From contig NZ_JAQIYM010000001.1 of NCBI RefSeq assembly GCF_028823535.1, positions 62,001-126,000 of the forward strand: DNA of 64,000 nucleotides, in the 5' to 3' direction. Position numbers and translations under genes: made by a program. Shown here piece after piece: positions 1-9,796 of the stretch. The stretch comes from Pseudomonas serbica (lineage in GTDB: Bacteria > Pseudomonadota > Gammaproteobacteria > Pseudomonadales > Pseudomonadaceae). The notes under the pieces were generated by a model. It made no database searches, was not told the origin of the DNA, and saw only the letters and a list, made by a program, of their open reading frames with translations. The first letter of the stretch is position 1; each line of letters starts with the position of its first letter.

Positions 1-1211
1 AAGTCGCCGACGCCTGGGCCGATGCCCTGGAAGCGGGCTCGCAGTTCTCCGATATCCAGCAGGCCATCCGCGACCGCGACGTGCCGCGCCTCAAGGAGCT
101 ATGGAACACCCTCGTACCGCTGTGGGACGACCGCACCTTCTACGATTTCGTGGCCACCTCCGAAGCCTTTGCCAAGCTGTCGTTCCATCACCGTGAAGTG
201 TTCGGCCAGGTCGGTTTCGGTACCGGTGGCTGGGATTCGGACTTCCCCAACTCGATGCTGGAAATCTTCCGCGTGGTGATGACCAACTGCGACGATCACC
301 AGCACCTGGTGGTCGGTGGCGTGGAACAAGTGCCGCAGGGCATCTGGCGCCATGTCCCGGAACGCTGCGTGCACTGGCCGCAGGGCACCAGCCTCAAGTC
401 CTTGCACAGCGGTGCACCACGTTCCGGCGTGAAGAAAATCGCCCATGCACCGGGCGGCCGTTTTGCGGTGACCGACAACAACGGCGACACCCGCGAATAC
501 GCCGCGGTGCTGACCACCTGCCAGAGCTGGCTGCTGACCACCCAGATCGAATGCGACGAAACCTTGTTTTCGCAGAAGATGTGGATGGCCCTGGACCGCA
601 CCCGTTACATGCAATCGTCGAAAACCTTTGTGATGGTCGATCGTCCGTTCTGGAAGGACAAGGATCCGGAAACCGGCCGCGACCTGATGAGCATGACCCT
701 CACCGATCGCCTGACGCGCGGCACTTACCTGTTCGATAACGGCGATGACAAGCCCGGGGTGATTTGCCTGTCGTACTCGTGGATGAGCGACGCGTTGAAA
801 ATGCTCCCGCACCCGGTGGAAAAACGCGTGAAGCTGGCGCTGGACGCGTTGAAAAAGATCTACCCGAAAGTCGACATCGCCGCACGTATCATCGGCGATC
901 CGATCACCGTGTCCTGGGAAGCCGACCCGCATTTCCTCGGTGCTTTCAAGGGTGCACTGCCCGGTCACTATCGCTACAACCAGCGCATGTACGCGCATTT
1001 CATGCAGGACGACATGCCGGCCGAACAGCGCGGGATTTTCATCGCCGGCGACGACGTGTCCTGGACGCCGGCCTGGGTCGAAGGCGCGGTTCAGACCTCG
1101 CTCAATGCGGTGTGGGGCATCATGAAACACTTCGGCGGTGCAACTCACGCCGAGAATCCGGGTCCAGGAGATGTGTTCAACGAGATTGGCCCTATCGCCC
1201 TGCCCGAGTAA
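1..1211 (+). CDS. davB: L-lysine 2-monooxygenase, C-terminal part (5' end outside window)
   Basis: This FAD-dependent amine oxidase should oxidatively decarboxylate L-lysine to 5-aminovaleramide, the first step of the aminovalerate pathway. The reading frame is open from base 3, so about 402 residues are visible and roughly 155 N-terminal residues (dinucleotide-binding fold) lie upstream if it has the usual ~560. The C-terminal FAD-contact segment of the monoamine oxidase superfamily is clear (GIFIAGDDVSWTPAWVEGA, near 1036-1092). The text agrees closely with my memory of P. putida DavB, including the stretch around DAWADALE. The next gene, davA, starts 12 bases after the stop and encodes the following enzyme, which supports lysine over tryptophan as substrate. 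The related tryptophan 2-monooxygenases are the main alternative. Confidence 0.9.
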   Translation, partial: VADAWADALEAGSQFSDIQQAIRDRDVPRLKELWNTLVPLWDDRTFYDFVATSEAFAKLSFHHREVFGQVGFGTGGWDSDFPNSMLEIFRVVMTNCDDHQHLVVGGVEQVPQGIWRHVPERCVHWPQGTSLKSLHSGAPRSGVKKIAHAPGGRFAVTDNNGDTREYAAVLTTCQSWLLTTQIECDETLFSQKMWMALDRTRYMQSSKTFVMVDRPFWKDKDPETGRDLMSMTLTDRLTRGTYLFDNGDDKPGVICLSYSWMSDALKMLPHPVEKRVKLALDALKKIYPKVDIAARIIGDPITVSWEADPHFLGAFKGALPGHYRYNQRMYAHFMQDDMPAEQRGIFIAGDDVSWTPAWVEGAVQTSLNAVWGIMKHFGGATHAENPGPGDVFNEIGPIALPE

Positions 1212-1223
1212 GAGGAATCTGAA

Positions 1224-2018
1224 ATGCGCGTAGCCCTTTACCAATGTCCACCGTTGCCCCTGGATGTCGCCGGCAACCTTCAGCGCCTGCATCAACTGGC
1301 GCTGGAGGCAAAGGGCGCCGACTTGCTGGTAGTGCCGGAGATGTTCCTGACCGGCTACAACATCGGCGTCGATGCCGTCAGCGTGCTGGCGGAGGTGCAC
1401 AACGGCGAATCGGCGCAACAGATCGCGCGCATTGCCAAGGCCGCCGGGATCGCCATCCTGTATGGCTATCCCGAACGCTGCGAAGACGGGCAGATCTACA
1501 ATGCCGTGCAACTGATCGACGCCCATGGCGAGCGCCTGTGCAATTACCGCAAGACGCACCTGTTCGGCGATCTCGACCGCTCGATGTTCAGCGCCGGTAC
1601 GGACGACTTCCCTGTCGTTGAACTCAACGGCTGGAAGCTCGGCTTCCTGATCTGCTACGACCTCGAATTTCCGGAAAATACCCGGCGCCTGGCCCTGGCC
1701 GGCGCCGAACTGATCCTGGTACCGACGGCCAACATGATCCCGTTCGACTTCATCGCTGACGTCACCGTACGCGCCCGGGCCTACGAGAATCAGTGCTACG
1801 TGGCTTATGCCAACTATTGCGGGAGCGAAGGCGATATCCACTACTGTGGCCAAAGCAGCATCGCCGCACCGGACGGCAGCCGCATTGCCCAGGCGGGACT
1901 CGATGAAGCGCTGATTGTCGGTGAACTGGACCGCCAGTTGATGCTCGACTCCCGCGCCGCCAATCGCTACCTGATCGATCGCCGCCCCGAGCTTTACGGC
2001 ACGCTGAACAAGCGCTGA
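1224..2018 (+). CDS. davA: 5-aminovaleramidase, carbon-nitrogen hydrolase family
   Basis: This 264-residue nitrilase-superfamily amidase should hydrolyse 5-aminovaleramide to 5-aminovalerate and ammonia. The Glu-Lys-Cys triad is visible: E39 in VVPEMF, K110 in NYRKTHLFG and C144 in LICYDLEFPE. The length equals that of P. putida DavA as I remember it. AGAGGA lies about 7 bases before the ATG. The gene follows davB by 12 bases, so the two are almost certainly co-transcribed. The later pathway steps (5-aminovalerate aminotransferase and glutarate semialdehyde dehydrogenase) are not in the window. Confidence 0.9.
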   Translation: MRVALYQCPPLPLDVAGNLQRLHQLALEAKGADLLVVPEMFLTGYNIGVDAVSVLAEVHNGESAQQIARIAKAAGIAILYGYPERCEDGQIYNAVQLIDAHGERLCNYRKTHLFGDLDRSMFSAGTDDFPVVELNGWKLGFLICYDLEFPENTRRLALAGAELILVPTANMIPFDFIADVTVRARAYENQCYVAYANYCGSEGDIHYCGQSSIAAPDGSRIAQAGLDEALIVGELDRQLMLDSRAANRYLIDRRPELYGTLNKR

Positions 2019-2066
2019 GCCACCGTTATCCGCTAGCATTGGCACTTCTCTGTCCTGGAAGTGCTC

Positions 2067-4490
2067 ATGCCTGCGCTGAATCCCCCTCGCCCCCACACTG
2101 AAACCCTGGCCAACGGCTTGCGGGTGACGCTGCGTCATGCCCCGGATTTGAAGCGCTGTGCGGCGGCGTTGCGGGTTGCCGCTGGCAGCCATGACGTGCC
2201 GTTGGCCTGGCCGGGCCTGGCGCACTTTCTTGAGCACCTGCTGTTTCTCGGTACCGAGCGTTTTGCCGCCGACCAGGGGCTGATGGCTTTCGTCCAGCGC
2301 CACGGCGGCCAGGTAAATGCACAAACCTGCGAGCGCACCACCGATTACTTTTTCGAGTTGCCACTGCAGGCATTTGCCGAGGGCCTGGAGCGGCTGGCAG
2401 ACATGCTCGCCCATCCACGCATGGACCTGGACGACCAACACCGGGAACGGGAGGTGCTGCAGGCGGAATTCATCGCCTGGTCGCAGGATGCTGCGGCGCA
2501 GCAGCAACTGGCTTTGCTGGGCGGGCTTAGCGACGCTCATCCATTGCGCGGTTTTCATGCAGGCAACCGCGACAGCCTGCCGGTGCCGTTATCCGAGTTC
2601 CAGCAAGCCTTGCAGGATTTTTTCCAGCGCTATTACCAGACCGGACAAATGACCTTGAGCCTTGCCGGCCCCCAGAGCCTTGATGAGTTGCGGCAGTTGG
2701 CCGAAGCATTTGGCAACGTCATTGCCAAGGGCGAGAAGATCCCGCAACAAGCCCCGACGCCGCTGATGGCTGGGGCGGACAATAGTTATCAACAGGTCGG
2801 CGAGCATCGGCTGGACCTGCTGTTTGCCCTTGAAGCACTGCCCGACTCATCCGCCGAAGCGCTGGGCTTTCTGTGCCATTGGCTGAACACCGCAAAACCC
2901 GGTGGGCTGCTGGCTGAACTGCGCAAACAGGGCAGAGTTGAAAACCTCAAGGCGCACCCTCTGTACCAGTTCGCCGGGCAAGCCTTGCTGCACATTGAGT
3001 TCACACTGGCCGCCAATGCCCCGGCGACTGGAATTGGCGAACAGTTGCAGGACTGGCTGGGCTTTTTCGCCCGGCAAGACTGGCGCGGGCTGCGCGAAGA
3101 ATACGCGGCGCTGCGCCAGCGCCAGCCAGGCAGCGCCTTGCAACTGGCCCGGCAGGACAGCGAAGAGCGCGAAGCAGGCTTATCCGACGCCGGTGTTGCT
3201 GCCCTCAAGGTCATTCTGGAAAGAATCGGCGCTGTGGATATCTTCGCTGGCCCGTGGCAGCTCCCCGCACCCAATCCGTTCCTGCGCACCGAACCTTCGC
3301 CTTCTGGCGCCGGTTTGATTCGCGGACAAACCAGCGCTCACCGGGGCCTGCGCACCTTTGCACAAGACCGCTCACGCAGCCGCCGCGAACGCTCACCGAT
3401 GCAGTTCAGCCAGGCCTTGCCGGATACCGGTGCTGAAGCGGCGCTTTACCTGCGCTGGCGCCTCGAGGCGGCACCTGGCGCCAGCCTGCAATCGCGCCTG
3501 GAAAACAACCTGCAAGCGTTGCGCGAAGACGCCGGAGAGGCTGGCGTGGACTTTTCCTTCGGCGCATCGGGCAATCAATGGCTGCTGAAAATGACCGGCC
3601 TGCAGGCACCGATGCCGACCATCCTCGAACACGCGCTGAACCTGCTGAGCCAGCCTGAAGCAGCGCTGTCACAGCCATCACCGGCCCGCCCGGCCTTGAT
3701 GCCGATTCGACAGTTACTCAAGATGCTGCCCGATCTCTGCCTGGAACAATCGGCCGAATCGGACAACCTGGCCCAACTGTGGTCGGGTGCTCGCTGGACC
3801 GGCCTGGCGTGCGGTTTTTCTGCCCAAACGCAAGCGGCCATGGGCCTGGCGTTGAGTCGAGTGCCGGGTACTGCGGATACGCAACAGGCACCGGCTTCGT
3901 CAATGCCCTCGCAACACCTGTGGAGCATCGTAGAAACCGACTCCAGCGAACACGCGCTGCTGTTGTTCTGCCCGACAGCCACCCTGGAACTGGCTGACGA
4001 AGCCGCCTGGCGGTTGCTTGCCCATGTCTGTCAGACGCCGTTCTATCAGCGCCTGCGGGTGGAGTTGCAATTGGGTTACGCGGTGTTCAGCGCCCTGCGA
4101 CAGGTTCACGGGCAAACTGGGCTGTTGTTCGGTGTGCAATCACCAAACGTGGTCACTGCCCAGCTCTTGCAGCACATCGAACAGTTCCTGAGCGAGTTGC
4201 CGACGTTGATCCAGACCCTCGACGAGAACGCCTTCATTACCCAACGCCAAGCCTTGGTGGAGCAGTTTTCCAGCGCTGCCCTGACGACAAACCAGGCCGC
4301 CGAATTGCTCTGGCAGGGCAAATTGGCCGGCCGCCCGTCGGATTATCTGACGCAATTGCCCCAGGCCATTCTGTTGACCGACCGCGCCGCGCTGCTGGCG
4401 GCTGTCCAGCATTTGAACCGGGCAGAAGGCGGCTGGCGCTGCTTGGCGAACAGCCCGGCACCCGGCGCACCTTGGCAAGCGACAAAATGA
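2067..4490 (+). CDS. pqqF: PqqF, M16-type zinc peptidase of PQQ synthesis
   Basis: PqqF is an insulinase-like zinc protease thought to trim the PqqA peptide after PqqE cross-links it. The 807-residue protein carries the inverted zinc motif HFLEH (H53, E56, H57), and a further Glu near 134 in EREVLQAEF fits the third ligand. The remainder resembles the inactive C-terminal half of M16 enzymes. I chose ATG 2067 over in-frame GTG 2061 because GGAAG at 2057-2061 is correctly spaced for the ATG. In many Pseudomonas pqqF sits just ahead of pqqA, as here. The 158-base gap to pqqA suggests that pqqA also has its own promoter. Confidence 0.9.
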   Translation: MPALNPPRPHTETLANGLRVTLRHAPDLKRCAAALRVAAGSHDVPLAWPGLAHFLEHLLFLGTERFAADQGLMAFVQRHGGQVNAQTCERTTDYFFELPLQAFAEGLERLADMLAHPRMDLDDQHREREVLQAEFIAWSQDAAAQQQLALLGGLSDAHPLRGFHAGNRDSLPVPLSEFQQALQDFFQRYYQTGQMTLSLAGPQSLDELRQLAEAFGNVIAKGEKIPQQAPTPLMAGADNSYQQVGEHRLDLLFALEALPDSSAEALGFLCHWLNTAKPGGLLAELRKQGRVENLKAHPLYQFAGQALLHIEFTLAANAPATGIGEQLQDWLGFFARQDWRGLREEYAALRQRQPGSALQLARQDSEEREAGLSDAGVAALKVILERIGAVDIFAGPWQLPAPNPFLRTEPSPSGAGLIRGQTSAHRGLRTFAQDRSRSRRERSPMQFSQALPDTGAEAALYLRWRLEAAPGASLQSRLENNLQALREDAGEAGVDFSFGASGNQWLLKMTGLQAPMPTILEHALNLLSQPEAALSQPSPARPALMPIRQLLKMLPDLCLEQSAESDNLAQLWSGARWTGLACGFSAQTQAAMGLALSRVPGTADTQQAPASSMPSQHLWSIVETDSSEHALLLFCPTATLELADEAAWRLLAHVCQTPFYQRLRVELQLGYAVFSALRQVHGQTGLLFGVQSPNVVTAQLLQHIEQFLSELPTLIQTLDENAFITQRQALVEQFSSAALTTNQAAELLWQGKLAGRPSDYLTQLPQAILLTDRAALLAAVQHLNRAEGGWRCLANSPAPGAPWQATK

Positions 4491-4648
4491 TCATTACCCA
4501 GACGGTAAGGAGCTTTTTCAAAGTTTCACGGGCAATTCTTGTGAAATTTTGAGTAACATAGCAGCCTAACTATTTGGAACATCTCTGACTGGAGGTGGAC
4601 TATACATATAGATAGCGCTGTCCAACCCTACCTGAAGGAGTTCAAACG
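4491..4648 (+). promoter_or_regulatory. pqqA upstream region with inverted repeat
   Basis: This gene-free, fairly AT-rich stretch holds an inverted repeat TTTCAC-N11-GTGAAA at 4524-4546. It extends to nine-base arms with one mismatch. TTGGAA at 4574 and TATACAT at 4601 look promoter-like, but their spacing of about 21 is too long for a standard sigma-70 promoter, so I name no exact promoter. The position before pqqA makes it the likely control region of the pqqABCDE block. Confidence 0.4.
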
Positions 4649-4723
4649 ATGGCCTGGACCAAACCGGCTTACACCGACCTGCGTATCGGCTTCGAAGTCA
4701 CCATGTACTTCGCAAGCCGCTGA
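4649..4723 (+). CDS. pqqA: PqqA, precursor peptide of pyrroloquinoline quinone
   Basis: PqqA is the 24-residue ribosomal peptide from which PQQ is made. Glu16 and Tyr20, the two residues PqqE joins and that become the cofactor, sit in the conserved FEVTMYF core. The start is supported by AAGGAG at 4635-4640, eight bases upstream. It lies between pqqF and pqqB and is followed within 30 bases by a strong hairpin, as expected for a peptide needed in excess over its processing enzymes. Confidence 0.97.
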   Translation: MAWTKPAYTDLRIGFEVTMYFASR

Positions 4724-4750
4724 TCTCTGCCCTGGCAGAATGCAGCACAA

Positions 4751-4776
4751 CGCCTCGGTTATCCGAGGCGTTTTAT
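4751..4776 (+). terminator. Hairpin attenuator between pqqA and pqqB
   Basis: CGCCTCGG (4751-4758), loop TTAT, CCGAGGCG (4763-4770), then a T-rich run TTTTATTTT. This is a well-formed intrinsic terminator inside the operon. Partial termination here would give much pqqA transcript and less pqqBCDE transcript. Confidence 0.85.
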
Positions 4777-4803
4777 TTTCAGCGTTGAAATGATGGAGCG
4801 CCC

Positions 4804-5715
4804 ATGTTTGTCCAGATCCTAGGTTCCGCCGCTGGCGGTGGTTTTCCACAGTGGAACTGCAATTGCGAGAACTGCGCGGGTTTTCGCAACGGCAGCCTGC
4901 GGGCCGAGGCGCGCACTCAATCCTCCATCGCGATTTCCGATGACGGCGTGAACTGGGTGCTGTGCAATACCTCCCCGGACATCCGTGCCCAACTGCAAAG
5001 CTTCGCGCCCATGCAACCGGGGCGAGCACTGCGTGATACCGGGATCAGCGCAATCATCCTGATGGACAGCCAGATCGACCACACCACCGGCCTGCTCAGC
5101 CTGCGCGAGGGTTGCCCGCATCAGGTCTGGTGCACCGACATGGTTCATGAAGACCTGAGCACCGGTTTTCCGCTGTTCAACATGCTGACCCACTGGAACG
5201 GCGGCCTGAGCTGGAACCGCATCGAGCTCGACCAGAGCTTCAGCATTCCCGCCTGCCCGAACCTGCGCTTCACCCCGCTGCCCCTGCGAAGCGCCGCCCC
5301 GCCCTACTCGCCGCATCGCTTCGACCCGCATCCGGGCGACAACATCGGCCTGATCGTCGAAGACCTCAACACCGGTGGCAAACTGTTCTATGCCCCGGGC
5401 CTGGGCAAAGTCGACGCGCCGCTGCTGGAGATCATGGCTGATAGCGATTGCCTGTTGGTCGATGGCACCCTGTGGGACGACGATGAAATGCAGCGCCGTG
5501 GCGTAGGCACCCGTACCGGTCGGGAGATGGGCCATCTGGCGCAGAACGGTCCTGGTGGCATGCTCGAAGTGCTGGAGCAACTGCCAAGACAGCGCAAGGT
5601 CCTCATCCACATCAACAACACCAACCCGATTCTCGATGAGGATTCGCCGCAGCGTGCCGAACTGGGTCGGCGCGAAGTTGAAGTGGCGTATGACGGCATG
5701 AGTATTGTGCTGTAA
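4804..5715 (+). CDS. pqqB: PqqB, metallo-beta-lactamase-fold protein of PQQ synthesis
   Basis: The 303-residue protein has the metallo-hydrolase fold of PqqB, proposed to hydroxylate the Tyr-derived ring of the intermediate before PqqC acts. The N-terminal zinc-binding CNCENC motif (C19, C21, C24) is intact. So is the substrate-site motif [11 protein letters not shown] (D92, H93), where the usual HxHxDH of active beta-lactamases is altered as in other PqqB proteins. GGAG sits six bases before the ATG. It is 28 bases downstream of the pqqA hairpin. Confidence 0.95.
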   Translation: MFVQILGSAAGGGFPQWNCNCENCAGFRNGSLRAEARTQSSIAISDDGVNWVLCNTSPDIRAQLQSFAPMQPGRALRDTGISAIILMDSQIDHTTGLLSLREGCPHQVWCTDMVHEDLSTGFPLFNMLTHWNGGLSWNRIELDQSFSIPACPNLRFTPLPLRSAAPPYSPHRFDPHPGDNIGLIVEDLNTGGKLFYAPGLGKVDAPLLEIMADSDCLLVDGTLWDDDEMQRRGVGTRTGREMGHLAQNGPGGMLEVLEQLPRQRKVLIHINNTNPILDEDSPQRAELGRREVEVAYDGMSIVL

Positions 5716-5722
5716 CTGATGA

Positions 5723-5790
5723 CCCCTTCGCTGGCAAGCCAGCTCCTACAGTTGACCGCATTCCAATGTGGGAGCGGGCTTGCTCGCGAA
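5723..5790. repeat. REPIN-like pair of REP palindromes
   Basis: Two REP units lie in opposite orientation. The first has core GCTGGCAAGCCAGC (from about 5730) and the second GAGCGGGCTTGCTCGC (5772-5787), separated by a short spacer. It fills the pqqB-pqqC gap and would form hairpins in the operon mRNA. Confidence 0.75.
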
Positions 5791-5842
5791 GACGTCCAAC
5801 CAGGCACCACAGAATCCACCGGTTGTACTCCGGAGACCCGCA

Positions 5843-6595
5843 ATGACCGACACCCCGATGTCCCCCACCGAATTCGAAGCCGCCCTGCGCGCCAAGGGCG
5901 CCTACTACCACATCTACCACCCGTACCACGTGGCGATGTACGAAGGCCGGGCGACCCGCGAGCAAATCCAGGGCTGGGTTGCCAACCGCTTTTACTATCA
6001 GGTGAATATTCCGCTGAAGGATGCGGCGATCCTGGCCAACTGCCCGGACCGCGAGATCCGCCGCGAGTGGATTCAACGCCTGCTGGACCACGACGGCGCT
6101 CCCGGTGAAGACGGCGGCATCGAAGCCTGGCTGCGCCTGGGCCAGGCCGTCGGTCTCGACCCGGACCAACTGCGCTCCCAGGAACTGGTGCTGCCCGGCG
6201 TGCGATTCGCCGTCGACGCCTACGTCAACTTCGCCCGCCGGGCCAGTTGGCAGGAGGCCGCCAGCAGCTCGCTGACGGAGCTGTTCGCCCCGCAGATCCA
6301 CCAGTCGCGCCTGGACAGTTGGCCGCAGCATTACCCGTGGATCGACCCCGCCGGCTACGAATATTTCCGCACACGCCTGGGTCAGGCGCGGCGCGATGTC
6401 GAGCACGGCCTGGCCATCACCCTCGAGCACTATAAAACCCGGGAAGGCCAGGAACGCATGCTGGAAATTCTCCAGTTCAAACTGGACATTCTTTGGAGCA
6501 TGCTCGATGCCATGAGCATGGCCTACGAACTCAATCGCCCGCCCTATCACAGCGTGACCGGTGAGCGGGTCTGGCACAAAGGAATCACCCTATGA
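5843..6595 (+). CDS. pqqC: PqqC, pyrroloquinoline-quinone synthase
   Basis: This cofactorless oxidase closes the last ring and carries out the final eight-electron oxidation to PQQ. The 250-residue length is exactly that of the family, and the His/Tyr-rich segment YYHIYHPYH (21-29) carries active-site residues. The frame is open further upstream, but ATG 5843 with CGGAGA at 5831-5836 and the usual [12 protein letters not shown] beginning decide the start. Its stop overlaps the pqqD start by four bases (ATGA), which implies translational coupling. Confidence 0.95.
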   Translation: MTDTPMSPTEFEAALRAKGAYYHIYHPYHVAMYEGRATREQIQGWVANRFYYQVNIPLKDAAILANCPDREIRREWIQRLLDHDGAPGEDGGIEAWLRLGQAVGLDPDQLRSQELVLPGVRFAVDAYVNFARRASWQEAASSSLTELFAPQIHQSRLDSWPQHYPWIDPAGYEYFRTRLGQARRDVEHGLAITLEHYKTREGQERMLEILQFKLDILWSMLDAMSMAYELNRPPYHSVTGERVWHKGITL

Positions 6596-6867
6596 GTTTC
6601 GATCGCAGCAAGACCCCGACCTGGCGCCCCGGCTACCGTTTCCAGTACGAACCGGCGCAGAAAGGCCACGTGCTGCTGTACCCTGAAGGCATGATCAAAC
6701 TCAATGAAAGCGCCGCGCTGATCGGCGGTTTGATCGACGGCGAGCGTGATGTCGCCGCGATCATCAACGAGCTCGACACGCAGTTCCCGGGCGTGCCCGA
6801 ACTCGCGGACGACATCGAGCAATTCATGGAGGTTGCCCGTGCGCAGCACTGGATCACCCTTGACTGA
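6592..6867 (+). CDS. pqqD: PqqD, PqqA chaperone for PqqE
   Basis: PqqD is a 91-residue winged-helix peptide-recognition protein that binds PqqA and presents it to the radical-SAM enzyme PqqE. The typical opening ([17 protein letters not shown]) and the LNESAALI stretch are present. It overlaps pqqC by four bases at its start and pqqE at its end, so CDE expression is tightly coupled. Confidence 0.95.
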   Translation: MSFDRSKTPTWRPGYRFQYEPAQKGHVLLYPEGMIKLNESAALIGGLIDGERDVAAIINELDTQFPGVPELADDIEQFMEVARAQHWITLD

Positions 6868-7999
6868 TCTGCCGCCCCAGCCTGAGGTTGGCCTGCCGTT
6901 GTGGCTGCTCGCCGAGCTGACCTACCGCTGCCCGCTGCAATGCCCATATTGCTCCAATCCGCTGGATTTCGCCGAGCAGGGCAAAGAGCTGAGCACTGAG
7001 CAGTGGATCAAGGTATTGCGCGAAGCCCGGGAAATGGGCGCGGCGCAGCTGGGTTTTTCCGGCGGCGAGCCACTGGTGCGCCAGGACCTGGCCGAGTTGA
7101 TCGCCGAGGCGCGCAAGCTGGGGTTCTACACCAACCTGATCACCTCCGGCATCGGCCTGACCGAGCAGAAAATCGGCGACTTCAAGAAGGCCGGTCTCGA
7201 TCACATCCAGATCAGTTTCCAGGCCAGTGACGAGCAGGTGAACAACCTGCTGGCGGGCTCGAAAAAGGCCTTCGCACAAAAGCTGGAAATGGCCCGCGCC
7301 GTCAAAGCCCATGGCTATCCGATGGTGCTTAACTTCGTCACCCATCGGCACAACATCGACAAGATCGACCGCATCATCGAGCTGTGCATCGCCCTTGAGG
7401 CGGACTTCGTCGAACTCGCCACCTGCCAGTTCTACGGCTGGGCGCAGCTCAATCGAGCCGGGCTATTGCCGACCAAAGAGCAACTGGTGCGCGCTGAACG
7501 CATCACCAACGAGTACCGCGCCAAGCTGGAAGCCGAAGGGCATCCGTGCAAGCTGATTTTCGTGACGCCGGACTACTACGAAGAACGCCCTAAAGCCTGC
7601 ATGAATGGCTGGGGCAGTATTTTTCTGACAGTCACGCCGGACGGAACCGCGCTCCCCTGTCATGGCGCCCGACAGCTGCCCGTGCAGTTTCCCAACGTAC
7701 GCGATCACAGCATGCAGCACATCTGGTACGACTCGTTCGGCTTCAACCGCTTTCGTGGTTACGACTGGATGCCCGAGCCGTGCCGCTCATGCGACGAGAA
7801 GGAAAAGGACTTCGGCGGCTGTCGCTGCCAGGCGTTCATGCTCACGGGGGACGCGAGCAATGCCGACCCGGTGTGCAGCAAGTCGCCTCAACACGGCGTG
7901 ATCCTCAAGGCCCGCGAAGAGGCGGAGCACGCGACCCAGACCATTGAACAACTGGCCTTTCGCAATGAACGAAACTCACGCCTCATCGCCAAAAGCTGA
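6860..7999 (+). CDS. pqqE: PqqE, radical SAM enzyme cross-linking PqqA Glu16 and Tyr20
   Basis: PqqE forms the carbon-carbon bond between Glu16 and Tyr20 of PqqA using S-adenosylmethionine and iron-sulfur clusters. With the TTG start at 6860 it has 379 residues. The radical-SAM motif CPLQCPYC supplies C24, C28 and C31. The C-terminal SPASM cysteines are present in [24 protein letters not shown] and PVCSKS. The start is uncertain: GTG 6839 is in frame and has a better ribosome site (GGAGG at 6828-6832), adding seven residues. I prefer TTG because it gives the normal short N-terminus before [12 protein letters not shown]. Both starts overlap pqqD. Confidence 0.93.
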   Translation: MTDLPPQPEVGLPLWLLAELTYRCPLQCPYCSNPLDFAEQGKELSTEQWIKVLREAREMGAAQLGFSGGEPLVRQDLAELIAEARKLGFYTNLITSGIGLTEQKIGDFKKAGLDHIQISFQASDEQVNNLLAGSKKAFAQKLEMARAVKAHGYPMVLNFVTHRHNIDKIDRIIELCIALEADFVELATCQFYGWAQLNRAGLLPTKEQLVRAERITNEYRAKLEAEGHPCKLIFVTPDYYEERPKACMNGWGSIFLTVTPDGTALPCHGARQLPVQFPNVRDHSMQHIWYDSFGFNRFRGYDWMPEPCRSCDEKEKDFGGCRCQAFMLTGDASNADPVCSKSPQHGVILKAREEAEHATQTIEQLAFRNERNSRLIAKS

Positions 8000-9791
8000 A
8001 CCTTTCAGCGCCGCCAACGCCGTCGCGGCAGGCATCGATTTTGCCGAACTGCAGGTCGGCGCCCATGGTTTGTTCTGGAACGAATACCGCCCGGAGGATG
8101 CCGCGTGCCGGATCTGGCAATGGCGTGATGGCGCGGCCTATTGCCTGACACCTCCCCCGTTCAGTGTGCGCAGTCGGGTGTACGAATATGGCGGTGGTGC
8201 GTTTTGCCTGACCGACGACGGCGTGGTATTCGTCAATGAGGCCGATCAGCAGTTGTATCGCCAATCATTGCCAGGCGAGACGCCCGAAGTGCTGACGTCA
8301 GGCGTATGTCGATACGGCGACTTGCAGTTCGCCAATGGCCAGGTGCTGGCCGTCGAGGAAAACCGCAATGAACACCGCCTGGTGGCGATCGACCTGGCGG
8401 ATGGCACACGGCATTTGCTGGCCGAAGGTGCGGATTTCTACGCCGCACCGACCTTGAGTCCCGATGGGCAGCGACTGGCCTGGATCGAGTGGAGTCGCCC
8501 GAATCAGCCATGGACCGCAACCCGCTTGATGGTCGCCCATCGCCAGGCTGATGGTGCTTATGCGGCGCCCTCCTGCGTGGCAGGAGACCAGGCGCAAGAA
8601 TCGCTGCAGCAACCGCGCTTCGACGGCAATGGCCGCCTGTACTGCCTGACCGATCGCGCTGGTTACTGGCAGCCTTGGGTGGAATCGGTCGACGGCCTGA
8701 CGCCATTGCCAAGCGCCGCCGCCGACCACGGCCCGGCGCCCTGGCAACTGGGCGGTTGCACCTGGCTGCCACTGAGCGAGGGCAGCTACCTGGCCAGCTG
8801 GACCGAAGGCGGTTTCGGCCGACTGGGGCTGTGCGCTGCCGAGTGCGACGACTTTACCGGCGACTACAGTCGCTTCCGTCACCTTGCCATGGATGAGCAG
8901 TTCATATACTGCATCGCGGCGTCCCCCGTCAGTTCATCGGCGGTGATCGCCATCGATCGCCAGACCCGCCAGGTGAAAGTCCTCGCCGGCGGTATCGCAC
9001 CGCTGCCTGCCGAGCAAATCAGTCGTCCGCAAACCCTGCGCTATCCAAGCGGCGCGGGTGAAGCCCACGGTTTTTTCTACCCGGCGATGACCGGCGACGC
9101 GAAACCGCCATTGGTGGTGTTCATCCATGGCGGCCCGACCTCGGCGTGTTATCCGATGCTCGATCCGCGCATCCAATATTGGGCGCAACGCGGTTTCGCC
9201 GTGGCCGATCTCAACTATCGTGGCAGCAGCGGTTACGGCCGGGACTATCGACAGGCCTTGCATTTGCGCTGGGGCGAAGTTGATGTCGAAGACGCTTGCG
9301 CAGTGGTCAGCCATCTCGCCGAACGTGGCTTGATCGATGGCGACAAAGCCTTCATTCGCGGTGGCAGCGCGGGTGGCTACACGGCGCTGTGCGCGCTGGC
9401 GTTCCATCAGGTGTTCCGTGCCGGTGCCAGCCTTTATGGGGTCAGCGACCCTGTGGCGCTGGGTCGGGCGACGCACAAGTTCGAAGGGGACTACCTGGAC
9501 TGGCTGATCGGTGATCCGCAGCAGGATGCCGAACGCTACGCCGCCCGCACGCCGTTACTGCATGCCGGCAACATTCGCGTGCCGGTCATCTTCTTTCAAG
9601 GAGAACTGGATGCCGTGGTGGTGCCGCAGCAGACCCGTGACATGGTCGAGGCCCTGCAGCACAACGGCATTCTGGTCCAAGCCCATTACTACGCGGACGA
9701 ACGCCACGGCTTTCGCAAAGCCGATAACCAGGCCCACGCGCTGGAACAGGAATGGTTGTTCTATCGGCGGGTCATGGCGTTCGAAAACTGA
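7965..9791 (+). CDS. S9-family prolyl-oligopeptidase-like serine peptidase at the end of the pqq cluster
   Basis: The 608-residue protein has an N-terminal beta-propeller-like region and a C-terminal alpha/beta-hydrolase domain. Its catalytic triad is readable: S468 in GGSAGG, D549 in GELDAVVVP and H581 in [10 protein letters not shown]. It overlaps the 3' end of pqqE by 35 bases, so it belongs to the pqq operon. Some Pseudomonas strains call this gene pqqM. A role in degrading or trimming the cross-linked PqqA peptide, alongside PqqF, is plausible from context but not shown by sequence. No signal peptide is evident, so it is probably cytoplasmic. Confidence 0.85.
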   Translation: MNETHASSPKAEPFSAANAVAAGIDFAELQVGAHGLFWNEYRPEDAACRIWQWRDGAAYCLTPPPFSVRSRVYEYGGGAFCLTDDGVVFVNEADQQLYRQSLPGETPEVLTSGVCRYGDLQFANGQVLAVEENRNEHRLVAIDLADGTRHLLAEGADFYAAPTLSPDGQRLAWIEWSRPNQPWTATRLMVAHRQADGAYAAPSCVAGDQAQESLQQPRFDGNGRLYCLTDRAGYWQPWVESVDGLTPLPSAAADHGPAPWQLGGCTWLPLSEGSYLASWTEGGFGRLGLCAAECDDFTGDYSRFRHLAMDEQFIYCIAASPVSSSAVIAIDRQTRQVKVLAGGIAPLPAEQISRPQTLRYPSGAGEAHGFFYPAMTGDAKPPLVVFIHGGPTSACYPMLDPRIQYWAQRGFAVADLNYRGSSGYGRDYRQALHLRWGEVDVEDACAVVSHLAERGLIDGDKAFIRGGSAGGYTALCALAFHQVFRAGASLYGVSDPVALGRATHKFEGDYLDWLIGDPQQDAERYAARTPLLHAGNIRVPVIFFQGELDAVVVPQQTRDMVEALQHNGILVQAHYYADERHGFRKADNQAHALEQEWLFYRRVMAFEN

Positions 9792-9796
9792 AACGC

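Noticed and set aside
1..2018. Tryptophan 2-monooxygenase plus amidase, i.e. an indole-acetamide route to auxin
   Set aside because: The oxidase and the 264-residue nitrilase-type amidase match DavB and DavA of lysine catabolism as I remember them, and the amidase is not of the IaaH (amidase-signature) family.
99..2558. Very long open frame on the minus strand across davB, davA and pqqF
   Set aside because: It is the antisense shadow of high-GC coding DNA; the plus-strand frames have recognised proteins and ribosome sites. The same applies to long antisense frames at 40285-43152, 53558-56497, 13134-14576 and 32413-34395.
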